DNA of 28,141 nucleotides from a virus. A model generated the notes under the pieces. The model saw nothing but the letters and a program-made list of their open reading frames with translations, ran no database searches and was not told where the DNA came from. The translations under genes and the position numbers were made by a program. Where the stretch lies: IMG/VR virus record IMGVR_UViG_3300047562_002715, positions 1 through 28,141 of that record; one strand, written 5' to 3'. Of this stretch, positions 17,301 to 25,301 are shown in pieces (position 1 is the first letter of the stretch; the number at the start of each line of letters is the position of its first letter).

Positions 17301-20300
17301 GAAGCAATTGAAGTAATTTGGTGTTTCCCACTATAATCACTTTCAACGACACTTATTTCATTATTAGAGAATACCGTATCATCTACACTTGTAGTTTCCT
17401 TTACTTCAGGTAATACATTTTTATATACTGGATCCAATCTATAGTATAATTTTTGCGGTATATTTGCACTTATATCCAAAGTTACTTTTGCTGTCGAATC
17501 TATACCAACTCTACCAGATCTCTTTACTTCAAAAGTAGAACCATCCTCAGATTTATCAAATAATTGAGTGTAGTTGGAATCTGAATAAAAGTTCAATTCA
17601 AATGCAGAATATGTAGCAGAATCTTTGAAATATGATAGTGATGTGTCGGAAACATCAAAAGATAATGTTGAATTTTTATAAGCATTTAAAGGTGGATTTA
17701 TCAATGATAGTGTTCCATCATCGGCGGAATTAATATCCACTATTTGTGGAATAAATGATGGATCCTTTATATACAATTCGGATAATCTGACATTATCTTT
17801 ATCAAAAACAATAATATAATATTCTCCATTATTTAATAATCCTAAAGATGGTGATGCTGAAGTATATAAAACTTTTTGCCCATTTTTAAAATTGTGATCA
17901 TTTATTGTTATAGTATTTGTTACTGTATTGACACCAACTGCTGAAAAATCTTTGGGATTAATCAATACTTTTCTATTATAGTCATTATACTTAATGACAT
18001 AATTCTCAGTTGTGTTTGGACTTACATTAACAAATACATAATCGTTATTGATAAGTCCATGTGTTTGTGCTGTAGAAACAGTAACTGTGCTTCTAGAAAC
18101 GTTTCCACTAACTTTTGGATACTCAGTTTTAAAACTATGATAATTTCCTGTGCCAATTCCCAAGAAGTATAACGTTCCTGTATTTGCAGTTAAACTTGTT
18201 ACACCAACAAAAGTTCCCGTAGAACCTAGTCCAACTTTTACTGTAGAAATACCAATTAAGTCATCGGATACCTTGGCAACATAAACCGTTGATTGGTCTG
18301 TAAGAACAGAAGTTGATATTCCATCAGATGATATTAATATTCCATCTCCGCTATAGGTGGAATATAGGAGCGAATCTCCCGTATTTAAATTATGTTTTGG
18401 TAGATAAATTGTTTTTGTTGGAATTGTAATTTCTGTAATTCCAACTCCTGGATTTGAGAAAACTAATGTGGAACCAATACCCACTCCAGAAATACTACCT
18501 AAACCAACTGCCTCTGCAGGGTCAAAATAAATCTCTTTGTTTGGTTTATATGCAAATGAAGTTGACTTACCAACGTTTATACTAATTCTTCTAGGGACTT
18601 CATATAAAACGTCACTATAACTATGTGCTGTTCCAACAGTGCCATCAATAGATCTCAGAACTCTAATTCTTGATGATGGTCTATCAACCTCAAGTACTTT
18701 TACCCTTTCACTTCCAATAGAGAATATGTCATTCTCTTTAACATTTGAATATGCAATATTTCCGGAAACCGAGAAATAAGTGACTATTCCAGTCAATCCT
18801 ACAGTACCAACTCCACTTGGACTTGATATTGAAAACGTATTTGTAGTAACTCCAGCAGAATAAAAAGATCTATCTAATATTGAACTTGTATTAAGACCTG
18901 ATAATGTAACCAGATCTTTATTATTAATACCATGTGGCGAATCAGATTCTATAAAGAATAATCCACTATTACCTTCTTGTGGATAAATTTCAACATTATA
19001 AACAGTCGTTGAAGCAACGCTGATAGAGTTTACATTCTTTCCACTAACTCTGGAAACCTTGGATGATAATCCAAATCCTCTAGTATCATTATCATTAAAT
19101 ATTATCCTATCATTTACTTTATATTGAGATCCTCCCGAAATAATTTTAATGTCTTCAACTGATCCGGGAGAAGCATATTTAATATCTACCGTTTGATTTA
19201 GATCATTTGGTAAATTAAAATATGGATATGATGCGCTATTCTTAAACAGATTATAATGTTTAGTATTTCTTATCCAATTGCTACTATTTAAATCATAATC
19301 ATCTTGGTTTGAGTTATCGTCAAAGTTAAATTCATTTGGTTTAGACTTGAAGGTATTTCCTATTAGATATGGAAAAGCTGGCAATCTATAACCACCAAAA
19401 GATAGTGAAGATGAAGAATCTATAGTTGCAAAATATGCATAAGTCCCATTTGGGAAATCTGGAGTTATACAGAATCTTCCGTTATGTTCATCTAACACAG
19501 TATCATCATCATTATTATTATACTCATAATCTTCAATGAAAAATCCATTTGGGAATGGTGGTCTATCGCTTAGGGGATTTAGAGAATATCCTGAGTTTAG
19601 TCTTGTTACTATTCCGCCATCTTTTTTAGAATAACCATAGGGTCCATAAATTGGATTTCCATCATATGCCCATCCAATAATTGGTGAGTGGTCTGTAGAA
19701 GAAACTTCACTATTATTAAATATTCTTAAATCAGTTTTTCCATAAAGAATATCACCACCAAGTTCCACTGCATAAATGCTTTCTCTTAGTTTTCTTGGTG
19801 CATATACGTGACCATACTGCAATCCATATCTTGAAATTGAATTTTTAAATATAAATCCATCATCTCTTTTTATGCTACTCAAATTTTTCTGGAACAAATT
19901 AACTGTCCAAGATTTTATTTTTGGTTGTAAATCTGCGCCACTTCCCGGAGATATAGCTTCGATGAAAGTATTTTTTGGATCATATCCAATTCCACTTTCA
20001 ATAATTTTTACAGATGTAATAGTGCCATTTTCCAGTACTGGAGTGATAACAGCACCTACACCTTCAGATTCAGTACGAATAGCCAAATCTGGTGGAGCAA
20101 TATATCCTGAACCTGGATTATTAATAAGAACTTGTTCAAGTTTACCCCCATTTATTATCGGTATTAATTTGCAACCAGAACCAATGTTTAAGTTTACTTG
20201 AGGATTTCTATTGAAGTTTAGAACTTCAGATGATCCATATCCAACGCCATTTTCTTCTAAGTGTACTGAAGTAATTTCTCCTCTAAAGATTGGTTGTACC

Positions 20301-23300
20301 TTTGCTGAGAATGTCTCTCCATTTATGGAAGATATTCCTACCCTACCAACAACTTCAACGCTAATTTCAGGATAATTAAATGAATGAACTCCACTACCAG
20401 TTGATGTTAGATTGATATATTGCTTATTTCTGTAATAAAAATCTTTATTGCCAGTTTCTATGCCAACTAAAGATAATCTAAATTTATTATCATCGACTTT
20501 TGTAACGTAATAATTTTCTCCAGCAGTTAATCCACCAATAGAACTTCCTGTTGTGCTATATTTTACAATTTCTCCAGAATTGAAATCGTGATTCTTAATC
20601 TCTATATTTTCAATAGATGTTGTTATTCCGGATGCTATTGCAGTTCTCTTCTTGTTCTGATAATTAACGCCACCACTCTGAACATTAATAGAATTGATAA
20701 CAGACTTCTTATTATATGATTCTATGTACTGATTACCAACACCAAATGATGTTAATGAAATTGTATTGATACCAGATAATGCATCGCTATAAGTATTGTG
20801 GAATTTTATTGTATACTCATCAACAGTTGAAACAAAATATGAAGAATTAGTTGATATTCCACCAACACCTTCTTGCGAATCAGTTCTATAAACAACTCTT
20901 TCACCGTATCTAAATTTGTGATATGTGGTGAAACCAATAGAATTATTTGAGGTGTCTACTTGAGACGATTGTGGTTCTGCATTAAAATATACTTTATGAT
21001 CTACCAGTTTTAAAGAAGCAAATGCCTTTGCACCAATTCCATTACCTCCGCTTATTTTTATTTTTGGAGTTTCAAGATAATCAAATCCAGGATCAATAAT
21101 CCTTATCGCTCTAAGAGAACCATTTACAGAACAATATCCAGTCGCACCAGTTCCAACCGAATCTGAGATTACTAGAGTTGGTGGATTTATAACGTCATAA
21201 TCAGCACCCGTGCTATTAACTTCAATATCCTCTAGAGGACCATAATAAATCCTATCCTTAGATTTGTAGTTTAATATTTCTACACCATTGATTAGAATAC
21301 CAGTAGAACCTGGATCGGTGACATACTCACCTCCATCATTAATTGGTGGTCTCAGTTCTCTTAGTAATTTTTGTGACTGTAATTCTAAAGAATACTTTTC
21401 ATAATCTTCAATCGTACTATTTGAAACCGTTACTGGATTATCTAATGAAACGAAAATTGAATTGTAAATATTTGATCTACTTTTTGCAAACCTAACAGTG
21501 CTTGCGTTTATTCTTTGTATAAAATACAATCCATCTTCAAACAAAGAACCATTCGAAGATGTGTAATAAACAGATTCTCCCGTATAGAATCCATGGTCTC
21601 TGTTCGTTGTTATTTGGAAAGAATCGCCAACGAAAGTCCCTGAGAAAGTAATAGAACGAGCAGAAGATTTTAGTGGCAAATCACTATAATGAGGCAGAGA
21701 AGGTGTAGATACTAAAACTTTATCTCCATCAGCATATGCATTTTGGATATTAGCAATTTCCGTATTAATATTTGAATATACTTCCGACTCAGCTTTGAGG
21801 ATTAATTTTCTTACTGTATATTTTTTTGTAGTATCTAATACTCCTTGTCCAGAAATTTTAACACTATTTTCGGATACAACAGAAATTACTTTTGTTTCAC
21901 TCTCACTTCCAATACTTGATACTAAATTTAACTTGTCACCAATTTTAAAATTGTGAGCAATTATTGTAGTCAAAAGATATGTATTATCTGTAATATCAAT
22001 TAATTGTAAAGTACTTGATTCTATTACGATGGAGTTATTAAAGAACCAACTATTATACACATTAGAATCTTTTGGATTTAACCCTAAAGATCTTATAATA
22101 GCTCTCTCACCCTTCTTATAATAGTAAGAATCCGAATCAAAAGTTACATTAGATAAAACTGGATTTATTTTTACCTTTATAGTTTCATTTCTATCTTTGT
22201 TTGAAGTTCCATATGCATAAACGTTTAAACTTATTTCAGTAGAATCTTTAACAGTTTTTTCGATATTTTGACAATCGTGAAACTGGTTAAGATTTTTTGA
22301 AGAATATGTAATAACTCCTTCAGTTCCATCGTCATATACTACTGCAATTTCTCCCTGATTTGGAAATCCGATAGTAGAATCAACATCGATAGTTGTAGAA
22401 CTTTGGGAAACATCTCCAATAATTTTGGTTTTGGGGTGGATGGATAAATTTCCATACAAAGATCCATCAACACGAATATCTCTATTATATCCACCATCAA
22501 AACTTAATTTGTAATATACTCTTCCATTTTTGGATACTATCTTTTCTACATCGGAAATTGCAGTATAACCACTTGAAATAGAACCATACTCATCTTGGAA
22601 GAGAGTTGAATTGATGAGATCGGTTGGGTCGCCAGAAATACTCTCTACTACTAAATCATTTGTTACTTGATATTGAGCATCTGATGGTCTTACAAGTAAG
22701 TCTCTTGGCTTGATAACACTAACATCTTCACCATAAAGAACTTTAAATAAGATTTTAAATGAGTTATCAGTTCCTCTTGTTGAATAAAAATCTTTAGATT
22801 GCTTTATAAAAAGATACTTATCTAATCCAGTGTAAAAATCTCTATTCTCAAATCCAGGAGTTAACTGGTATTTAATTTTATTGAAAAATTCTGCCAGGAA
22901 GAGAGAGCTCAAATTCTTTACTTCAGACCCACTTGTATGGTCCTCTGACAGCGAAGTTTCGAATACTAGATGGTCTGGACGGTTTTCATCATTATATGAT
23001 GTTGTCCCACTAAAACCTCTTGCACAACCTAAAAAGGAATTCTCTGTTTTTCCTGTATATGTGATGATTTCATTATCAATTTGTATCAATCCATAATAAT
23101 CTGGAAATCCTATAGTGGATTGAACATTAATGGTTTCATCCAAGAAAGAAACATCAGATGACAATAGCGTAGATTCTTCCTGACGCTTTATTGTATCTAA
23201 TTTAATATATTGGTCAATATTTTGAATAAGATCTGCTGGTGCTCCCTGAAATTCTTGGGAGATATAATACTGTTTTAAAAATTCGGCAACTAGAGGAAAT

Positions 23301-23368
23301 TCTTCCCTAACATATGAAGGGAGTTGATTTTGAAGAACGTTGTTGATCTGAATTCTCTTTTCTGTCAT
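11372..23368 (-). CDS. gp7: Giant gp7-like baseplate wedge protein with repeated beta-modules and a YHYH-like domain, 3998 aa
   Basis: A 3998-residue intact frame, about four times the length of T4 gp7 (1032 residues). The N-terminus carries a gp7 signature: SKDFYSTRGTDNSFKILFKV, then LYGEDV, at about 190-215, corresponding to YDFYSTKGIEASYKFLFKVL in the C-terminal part of T4 gp7 (recalled from memory). The preceding segment (FPLVAEFLKQYYISQEFQGA) also matches there. In T4 gp7, with gp6, gp25 and gp53, initiates the baseplate wedge; the gene's place between gp6 and gp8 fits. The rest is modular. An IDNEIITYTG/GCARGFSGT unit is at about 75-125 with a second copy near 3073-3135. About nine HNF/YYV/VD modules lie between 469 and 3019. 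GxGY modules occur near 712-786, 1030-1155, 2056-2160, 3300-3455 and 3720-3806. A YHYH-like domain lies at about 1180-1345. VGIGT/S micro-motifs are scattered throughout. The start is 4 bases after the gp6 stop. Confidence 0.85.
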   Translation of the reverse strand: MTEKRIQINNVLQNQLPSYVREEFPLVAEFLKQYYISQEFQGAPADLIQNIDQYIKLDTIKRQEESTLLSSDVSFLDETINVQSTIGFPDYYGLIQIDNEIITYTGKTENSFLGCARGFSGTTSYNDENRPDHLVFETSLSEDHTSGSEVKNLSSLFLAEFFNKIKYQLTPGFENRDFYTGLDKYLFIKQSKDFYSTRGTDNSFKILFKVLYGEDVSVIKPRDLLVRPSDAQYQVTNDLVVESISGDPTDLINSTLFQDEYGSISSGYTAISDVEKIVSKNGRVYYKLSFDGGYNRDIRVDGSLYGNLSIHPKTKIIGDVSQSSTTIDVDSTIGFPNQGEIAVVYDDGTEGVITYSSKNLNQFHDCQNIEKTVKDSTEISLNVYAYGTSNKDRNETIKVKINPVLSNVTFDSDSYYYKKGERAIIRSLGLNPKDSNVYNSWFFNNSIVIESSTLQLIDITDNTYLLTTIIAHNFKIGDKLNLVSSIGSESETKVISVVSENSVKISGQGVLDTTKKYTVRKLILKAESEVYSNINTEIANIQNAYADGDKVLVSTPSLPHYSDLPLKSSARSITFSGTFVGDSFQITTNRDHGFYTGESVYYTSSNGSLFEDGLYFIQRINASTVRFAKSRSNIYNSIFVSLDNPVTVSNSTIEDYEKYSLELQSQKLLRELRPPINDGGEYVTDPGSTGILINGVEILNYKSKDRIYYGPLEDIEVNSTGADYDVINPPTLVISDSVGTGATGYCSVNGSLRAIRIIDPGFDYLETPKIKISGGNGIGAKAFASLKLVDHKVYFNAEPQSSQVDTSNNSIGFTTYHKFRYGERVVYRTDSQEGVGGISTNSSYFVSTVDEYTIKFHNTYSDALSGINTISLTSFGVGNQYIESYNKKSVINSINVQSGGVNYQNKKRTAIASGITTSIENIEIKNHDFNSGEIVKYSTTGSSIGGLTAGENYYVTKVDDNKFRLSLVGIETGNKDFYYRNKQYINLTSTGSGVHSFNYPEISVEVVGRVGISSINGETFSAKVQPIFRGEITSVHLEENGVGYGSSEVLNFNRNPQVNLNIGSGCKLIPIINGGKLEQVLINNPGSGYIAPPDLAIRTESEGVGAVITPVLENGTITSVKIIESGIGYDPKNTFIEAISPGSGADLQPKIKSWTVNLFQKNLSSIKRDDGFIFKNSISRYGLQYGHVYAPRKLRESIYAVELGGDILYGKTDLRIFNNSEVSSTDHSPIIGWAYDGNPIYGPYGYSKKDGGIVTRLNSGYSLNPLSDRPPFPNGFFIEDYEYNNNDDDTVLDEHNGRFCITPDFPNGTYAYFATIDSSSSLSFGGYRLPAFPYLIGNTFKSKPNEFNFDDNSNQDDYDLNSSNWIRNTKHYNLFKNSASYPYFNLPNDLNQTVDIKYASPGSVEDIKIISGGSQYKVNDRIIFNDNDTRGFGLSSKVSRVSGKNVNSISVASTTVYNVEIYPQEGNSGLFFIESDSPHGINNKDLVTLSGLNTSSILDRSFYSAGVTTNTFSISSPSGVGTVGLTGIVTYFSVSGNIAYSNVKENDIFSIGSERVKVLEVDRPSSRIRVLRSIDGTVGTAHSYSDVLYEVPRRISINVGKSTSFAYKPNKEIYFDPAEAVGLGSISGVGIGSTLVFSNPGVGITEITIPTKTIYLPKHNLNTGDSLLYSTYSGDGILISSDGISTSVLTDQSTVYVAKVSDDLIGISTVKVGLGSTGTFVGVTSLTANTGTLYFLGIGTGNYHSFKTEYPKVSGNVSRSTVTVSTAQTHGLINNDYVFVNVSPNTTENYVIKYNDYNRKVLINPKDFSAVGVNTVTNTITINDHNFKNGQKVLYTSASPSLGLLNNGEYYIIVFDKDNVRLSELYIKDPSFIPQIVDINSADDGTLSLINPPLNAYKNSTLSFDVSDTSLSYFKDSATYSAFELNFYSDSNYTQLFDKSEDGSTFEVKRSGRVGIDSTAKVTLDISANIPQKLYYRLDPVYKNVLPEVKETTSVDDTVFSNNEISVVESDYSGKHQITSIASTSFTYVLLRNPESSSYDPTISTVNYETNSSNAFGGITKIDIENKGQNYYSLPEFSTVRTSSGSGAILEPVSKTIGRIEKTNISDIGFDFSSDFTIRPSLAFPQIVKIDSLSSFDSIGITSVGRGYNTTPKLIVLDGETQEIIPEVDLRYSIGDTKVTILNNTYRLNPVTPKIIPTENPNGVGIGTIIYNSTTKDVSVILSVGFSTGNTFPFSVNDKIMVENVSIGIGSTAKGYNSQNYNYQLFTITSVDENIGGIGSITYNLSNFLNSGEEPGTYDPINSAGRIIPEKYFPVFDISLKNNDFLVGENVKYEDSQEILGVVESWDNKVNNLKILTRDYVESDRVLQGLSSKSNGIISSVTEFNGFIDVGPYSKVKNGWITDTGVLNNDLQRVQDNFYYQNFSYSLKSKVSYETWEDAVGSLNHTAGFKKFSDYQCEPSISEVEGNQLSVGISTSIIDITADIVGFGNLNCVYDFDLVRENSLRIENRVLSNEVDFTSRVLTDYFESVGNRVLTIDDFSSTFNSYPRPTRFSDINRFALADARALKYITYVKDKRYIGQRQLMLVTLIHDNFIGYINQYARLETSYDLGSFDFIVDGNDGVLRFYPVKYSVNDYYVSVLSNNLKENFSGIGSTTLGGLVDLKTNTTYVSSGSTTIVSLGTTYTSGKILVEISSNTGEYQFDELSFIHNGTDIEFIDYGQLSTESSSGYASSGFGTYNAYITGSNVNIDFTPNIGIAASISTLQVAISDSSVSGVGTFDMKYAKFGARSTSIASSTSPISSVIGEYPNEYDGGYFIVQVSDTTNNYHQLSEVILIDDDSETYLTEFANIETNSGLGTVGAVKSVDGTQLLFTPIANIDAEVKVYFNSLRSIDDTRDNVSYNNGTFTTGYGDYFGTDIDIRRAFDITHKNYPVFERLFNGSNSSIVDINENTIKLPNHFFVSGELITYSSGSETTINEPIGIVTTYFGVGIGTTDKLPSSVYIIKVDSNTIKLAKSAEDALKTVPVEIDFVSVGIGSEHTITSTNQNAKVLVTIDNVIQSPIVSTDIVTGLSTSALSSEDIIYVDSITNLFGGDLLKIDNEIMRISGVGIGSTNSVSVIRPWMGTESVGHSTGTTVTKVIGNYNIVDNTINFVSAPYGNVPLSSTTNPPDERDWIGISTGSSFQGRVFLKNGTRETTEETYYKNYIFDDISSGFNGIGKTFTLTSEGLNITGISSDNAIVLINDIFQPPGLTNSYTLDEDAGITSISFVGAATSLASDINTSTLPVGGLIVSVGSTEGFGYQPLISAGGTAIVSTAGTIASISIGNSGSGYRSGIQTATGIEPVVVRVAVATSSTGTPNIEFIGTAAVNNGNIVSIAITNPGVGYTSTNPPYVIIDDPLSYSNIPLVYSSSSSGIGTQSTIDIVVGQGSSVIDFTINNVGYGYTVGDVLTIPIGGIAGIPTTSSPSFKEFEVRVDRIFNDKFTGWSVGEIQIFDNIEYLFDDQRLIFPLYYQGQIVSVLTEKGSNITIQDTLLVFVNDILQVPGEGYVFNGGSAIEFTEAPKIGDTCKILFYKGNGDVDVIFRNILETVKIGDDIILTYDSLLGQPATLLENPRTVLDIKSTNLVDTNPYYGPGNTTDPTLRRPVIWCKQTEDKIINEQEISKDRTLYEPSIYPAAYIIQSVGVGSTTVYVDNLRPFFDPQNENDIELDFQNNITIISQENKVGASATATVSSTGEVISVTITDGGFGYTSTPVVVFETPVGLGTTQRASGIASVSSGVVTSISISFGGTEYSQPNPPKVLIETPSANYESDAVTNFVGDSGVIVGFGTTTISSADKVIFDLYIPEDSYLRDSSLVGSAVTLSSLNQDDYFIVYDSNVGFSTDSFYSLDNIGNTIGIATTCIDNIYQVDSASDVLSTITGIGTTIVRRVFARVSGMATVSFGSSTSSFYFGSFSWGKINLSYRSSENQYNAYTNNGISGISSSALIFRSSPLKYKNYII
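14310..21960 (-). repeat. Array of about nine dispersed FCCH-like modules within the gp7-like gene
   Basis: The encoded protein repeats a 45-65-residue unit: His-(Asn/Asp/Gly)-Phe-like turn, a G(D/E/Q)xVxY strand, a variable loop often containing GGL or LL, then YYV or YFI, V(D/N)xxxxR/K-(L/F)(S/A). Examples are IKNHDFNSGEIVKYST with YYVTKVDDNKFRLS (about residues 924-966), INDHNFKNGQKVLYTS with YYIIVFDKDNVRLS (1823-1866), and LPNHFFVSGELITYSS with YIIKVDSNTIKLA (2953-3019). Others begin near 469, 588, 809, 1473, 1655 and 1766. The pattern resembles the modules often labelled E1 FCCH-like in phage tail proteins; that match is from memory. The copies are diverged, so they are repeats at protein rather than DNA level. 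Confidence 0.65.
17039..17065. other. Perfect 11-bp inverted repeat inside the gp7-like gene
   Basis: The plus strand has AAAACCAATAT, a 5-base loop CGCTA, and ATATTGGTTTT, a perfect stem, followed by further T residues on the plus strand. It lies within codons for KTNISDIGF. The stem is AT-rich with a short T-tract, so it could act as a weak terminator of antisense transcription or an mRNA hairpin, or it may be chance. Confidence 0.4.
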
Positions 23369-23372
23369 TTTG

Positions 23373-25301
23373 TTATGATCTTACTAAATTTCCGTTACTG
23401 TAGCTTGAAGTTACAATATAGTTTGATGCCGAAGGATCAAGTCCAGATGCTATTTGGTCTGGAATCATTTCGAAAATACTCTTACTAATATCTAGTTGCA
23501 AATATAAATCCTGTAATCCAATTACATCATTTGACCTTGGGATGGCAGAAATTTCTATAATAGATTGTCCATCCTTAATTTTACCTTCAAGAATATTAAT
23601 AGGATTTAATGTTATAATACCATTCACATAATCTATTGTTCCAACATTTCTCTTTAAAACTGTTGCAGTAGTTGAATTCACATTTGGAACTGTAAATAAG
23701 AAGATTGAACCCGTTGTCCTGTTGGAATCTGGTATATCTGACAAATATACAGTCTCTTGGAATTCTGATATTCTAAATCCAGATGATTTGATGTTATATC
23801 CATCCATACTCTTAATATGGAATGCATTCCCAAATCCAATTTGATATTCTGCGATTGTATTTAATGCAACTCGCAAATCCCTTCTAATCTGAATTTTAGT
23901 AATATTTGAAGTAACAGATTCGTGACTATCATCAATTATCTTCAAGAATTTACTATATTTAAATCTTGCACCATACTTATTTAAGTCAGTTGATTCTGAG
24001 TATTTTGTAGCATTTGATTGAATGATAGTAGAAACAAATGCAGAACTTGGAGCTAGATTTGTGTTGTAATATACCTTTGAATCTACCTCAACAAAAAGAT
24101 ACTTCAGATCTAGTATTTCGGGTACTATACCAGCAACAGCATATTTTTTTAAATCTCTCTTTATGTTTTCCTTAATTAGATTTGGTATAAAATCTCCTGT
24201 TCTTGGTTTTATGCTTATGAAGACTTTTCCATATTGTGGAGGAATTAACTCTTCTCCACCAAATACAGAGATTGATTCTGTCTCTGGATAAATTTTTGAT
24301 GGGATTAGTGCTTCGTAATCATTTGCAGATAATGCTCTATTCTGTGATGAATATATTCTTGGTGCATATCTACGAATAGATTCCACTGATTCAATATTTT
24401 CGCCGCCCTGAGATATAACACCAGTTGTAAGTAGAGATATTCCAGAAGTTACCTGATACTCTATTGAGTTGCGAGTATATGATAAACTTCCAGAAAAACT
24501 AAATTGACCAATTCCATTACCACTATCACCATTTGAAGTTATATAATTTATTTCAATAAAATTATTTTCTTCTAGTTTTTTCCCAAATAAAACGCCATCA
24601 CCAAAAAATATTTCATATCTCTCATCTTCAATTTCTTGAATATAGTAAACATTGGAGTTTTCATCAATGTCAAATACATTATCTTGCAATCTATACTTTA
24701 TAGATGATGTAGATGAAACATTTTCTCTTACTTTTACTGATATTAATGCAGTATCAACCCCCGCATTTGGTAGTATGAATCTTTGATTTACGTTTCTTGC
24801 ACTATATGTGAAGTTGCTTGTGAGTAAAACGCCTTCATATATCTGAATATCATTAAATGATGCAATATTATCTACAACTGGAACAGTAATATCATCTAAA
24901 ATCGAGAATACGAAAGATTGATTGCCAAAAGATCCTGATGTGGTTGCAACAACACCCTTCTTCAACGTCAATGTTGATGGTACTGGAGTGATGTCTGTTG
25001 TATCTACAAAAAAGCTTACCGTTGCTAGTGCTGCTTTTCTTGACCTTGGAATATATCCAATATTTCTTGCAAGTGATACAATATTCTCTCTTAACGAAGC
25101 ACTATCAATAAACACTTCATTTGAAACCATATTTGCATTATATGAAGTGATATAAGTGTTATATGCTAAAACATCTATAATAGTTGCCAAGTTGGATCCT
25201 TCAAAATCATAATCCGTAAAATTGGAATTTGATTTTAAGTAATCTTTTATAGATGTTTTAATCTGGTCAAAATCCAGATTTGAAAAATTTACTAATGGCA
25301 T
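23373..25301 (-). CDS. gp6: Baseplate wedge protein gp6
   Basis: A 642-residue protein, close to T4 gp6 (660 residues). The N-terminal region (IKDYLKSNSNFTDYDFEGSN at about 18-37, then LAYNTYI at 45-51) matches T4 gp6 (NEFLDYDFEGSRL...LLAYNTLYI) as I recall it. Later landmarks also correspond: DERYEIFFGDGVLFG (T4 TEFYFGEGEIS), EINYITSNGDSGNGIGQFSF (T4 IEYISTNGADANGAVGFSY), and KVFISIKPRTGDF (T4 AFIAAKPKSGLY). gp6 dimers form the inner ring of the baseplate and join neighbouring wedges; gp25 and gp7 bind it in the core bundle. The family extends to baseplate J-like proteins. The ATG follows the gp25 TAA directly with no intervening base, so translation is probably coupled. Confidence 0.96.
   Translation of the reverse strand: MPLVNFSNLDFDQIKTSIKDYLKSNSNFTDYDFEGSNLATIIDVLAYNTYITSYNANMVSNEVFIDSASLRENIVSLARNIGYIPRSRKAALATVSFFVDTTDITPVPSTLTLKKGVVATTSGSFGNQSFVFSILDDITVPVVDNIASFNDIQIYEGVLLTSNFTYSARNVNQRFILPNAGVDTALISVKVRENVSSTSSIKYRLQDNVFDIDENSNVYYIQEIEDERYEIFFGDGVLFGKKLEENNFIEINYITSNGDSGNGIGQFSFSGSLSYTRNSIEYQVTSGISLLTTGVISQGGENIESVESIRRYAPRIYSSQNRALSANDYEALIPSKIYPETESISVFGGEELIPPQYGKVFISIKPRTGDFIPNLIKENIKRDLKKYAVAGIVPEILDLKYLFVEVDSKVYYNTNLAPSSAFVSTIIQSNATKYSESTDLNKYGARFKYSKFLKIIDDSHESVTSNITKIQIRRDLRVALNTIAEYQIGFGNAFHIKSMDGYNIKSSGFRISEFQETVYLSDIPDSNRTTGSIFLFTVPNVNSTTATVLKRNVGTIDYVNGIITLNPINILEGKIKDGQSIIEISAIPRSNDVIGLQDLYLQLDISKSIFEMIPDQIASGLDPSASNYIVTSSYSNGNLVRS

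Noticed and set aside
19872-20201. 109-codon plus-strand frame
   Set aside because: It lies wholly antisense to GxGY modules of the gp7-like gene; no ribosome site, promoter or recognisable protein.
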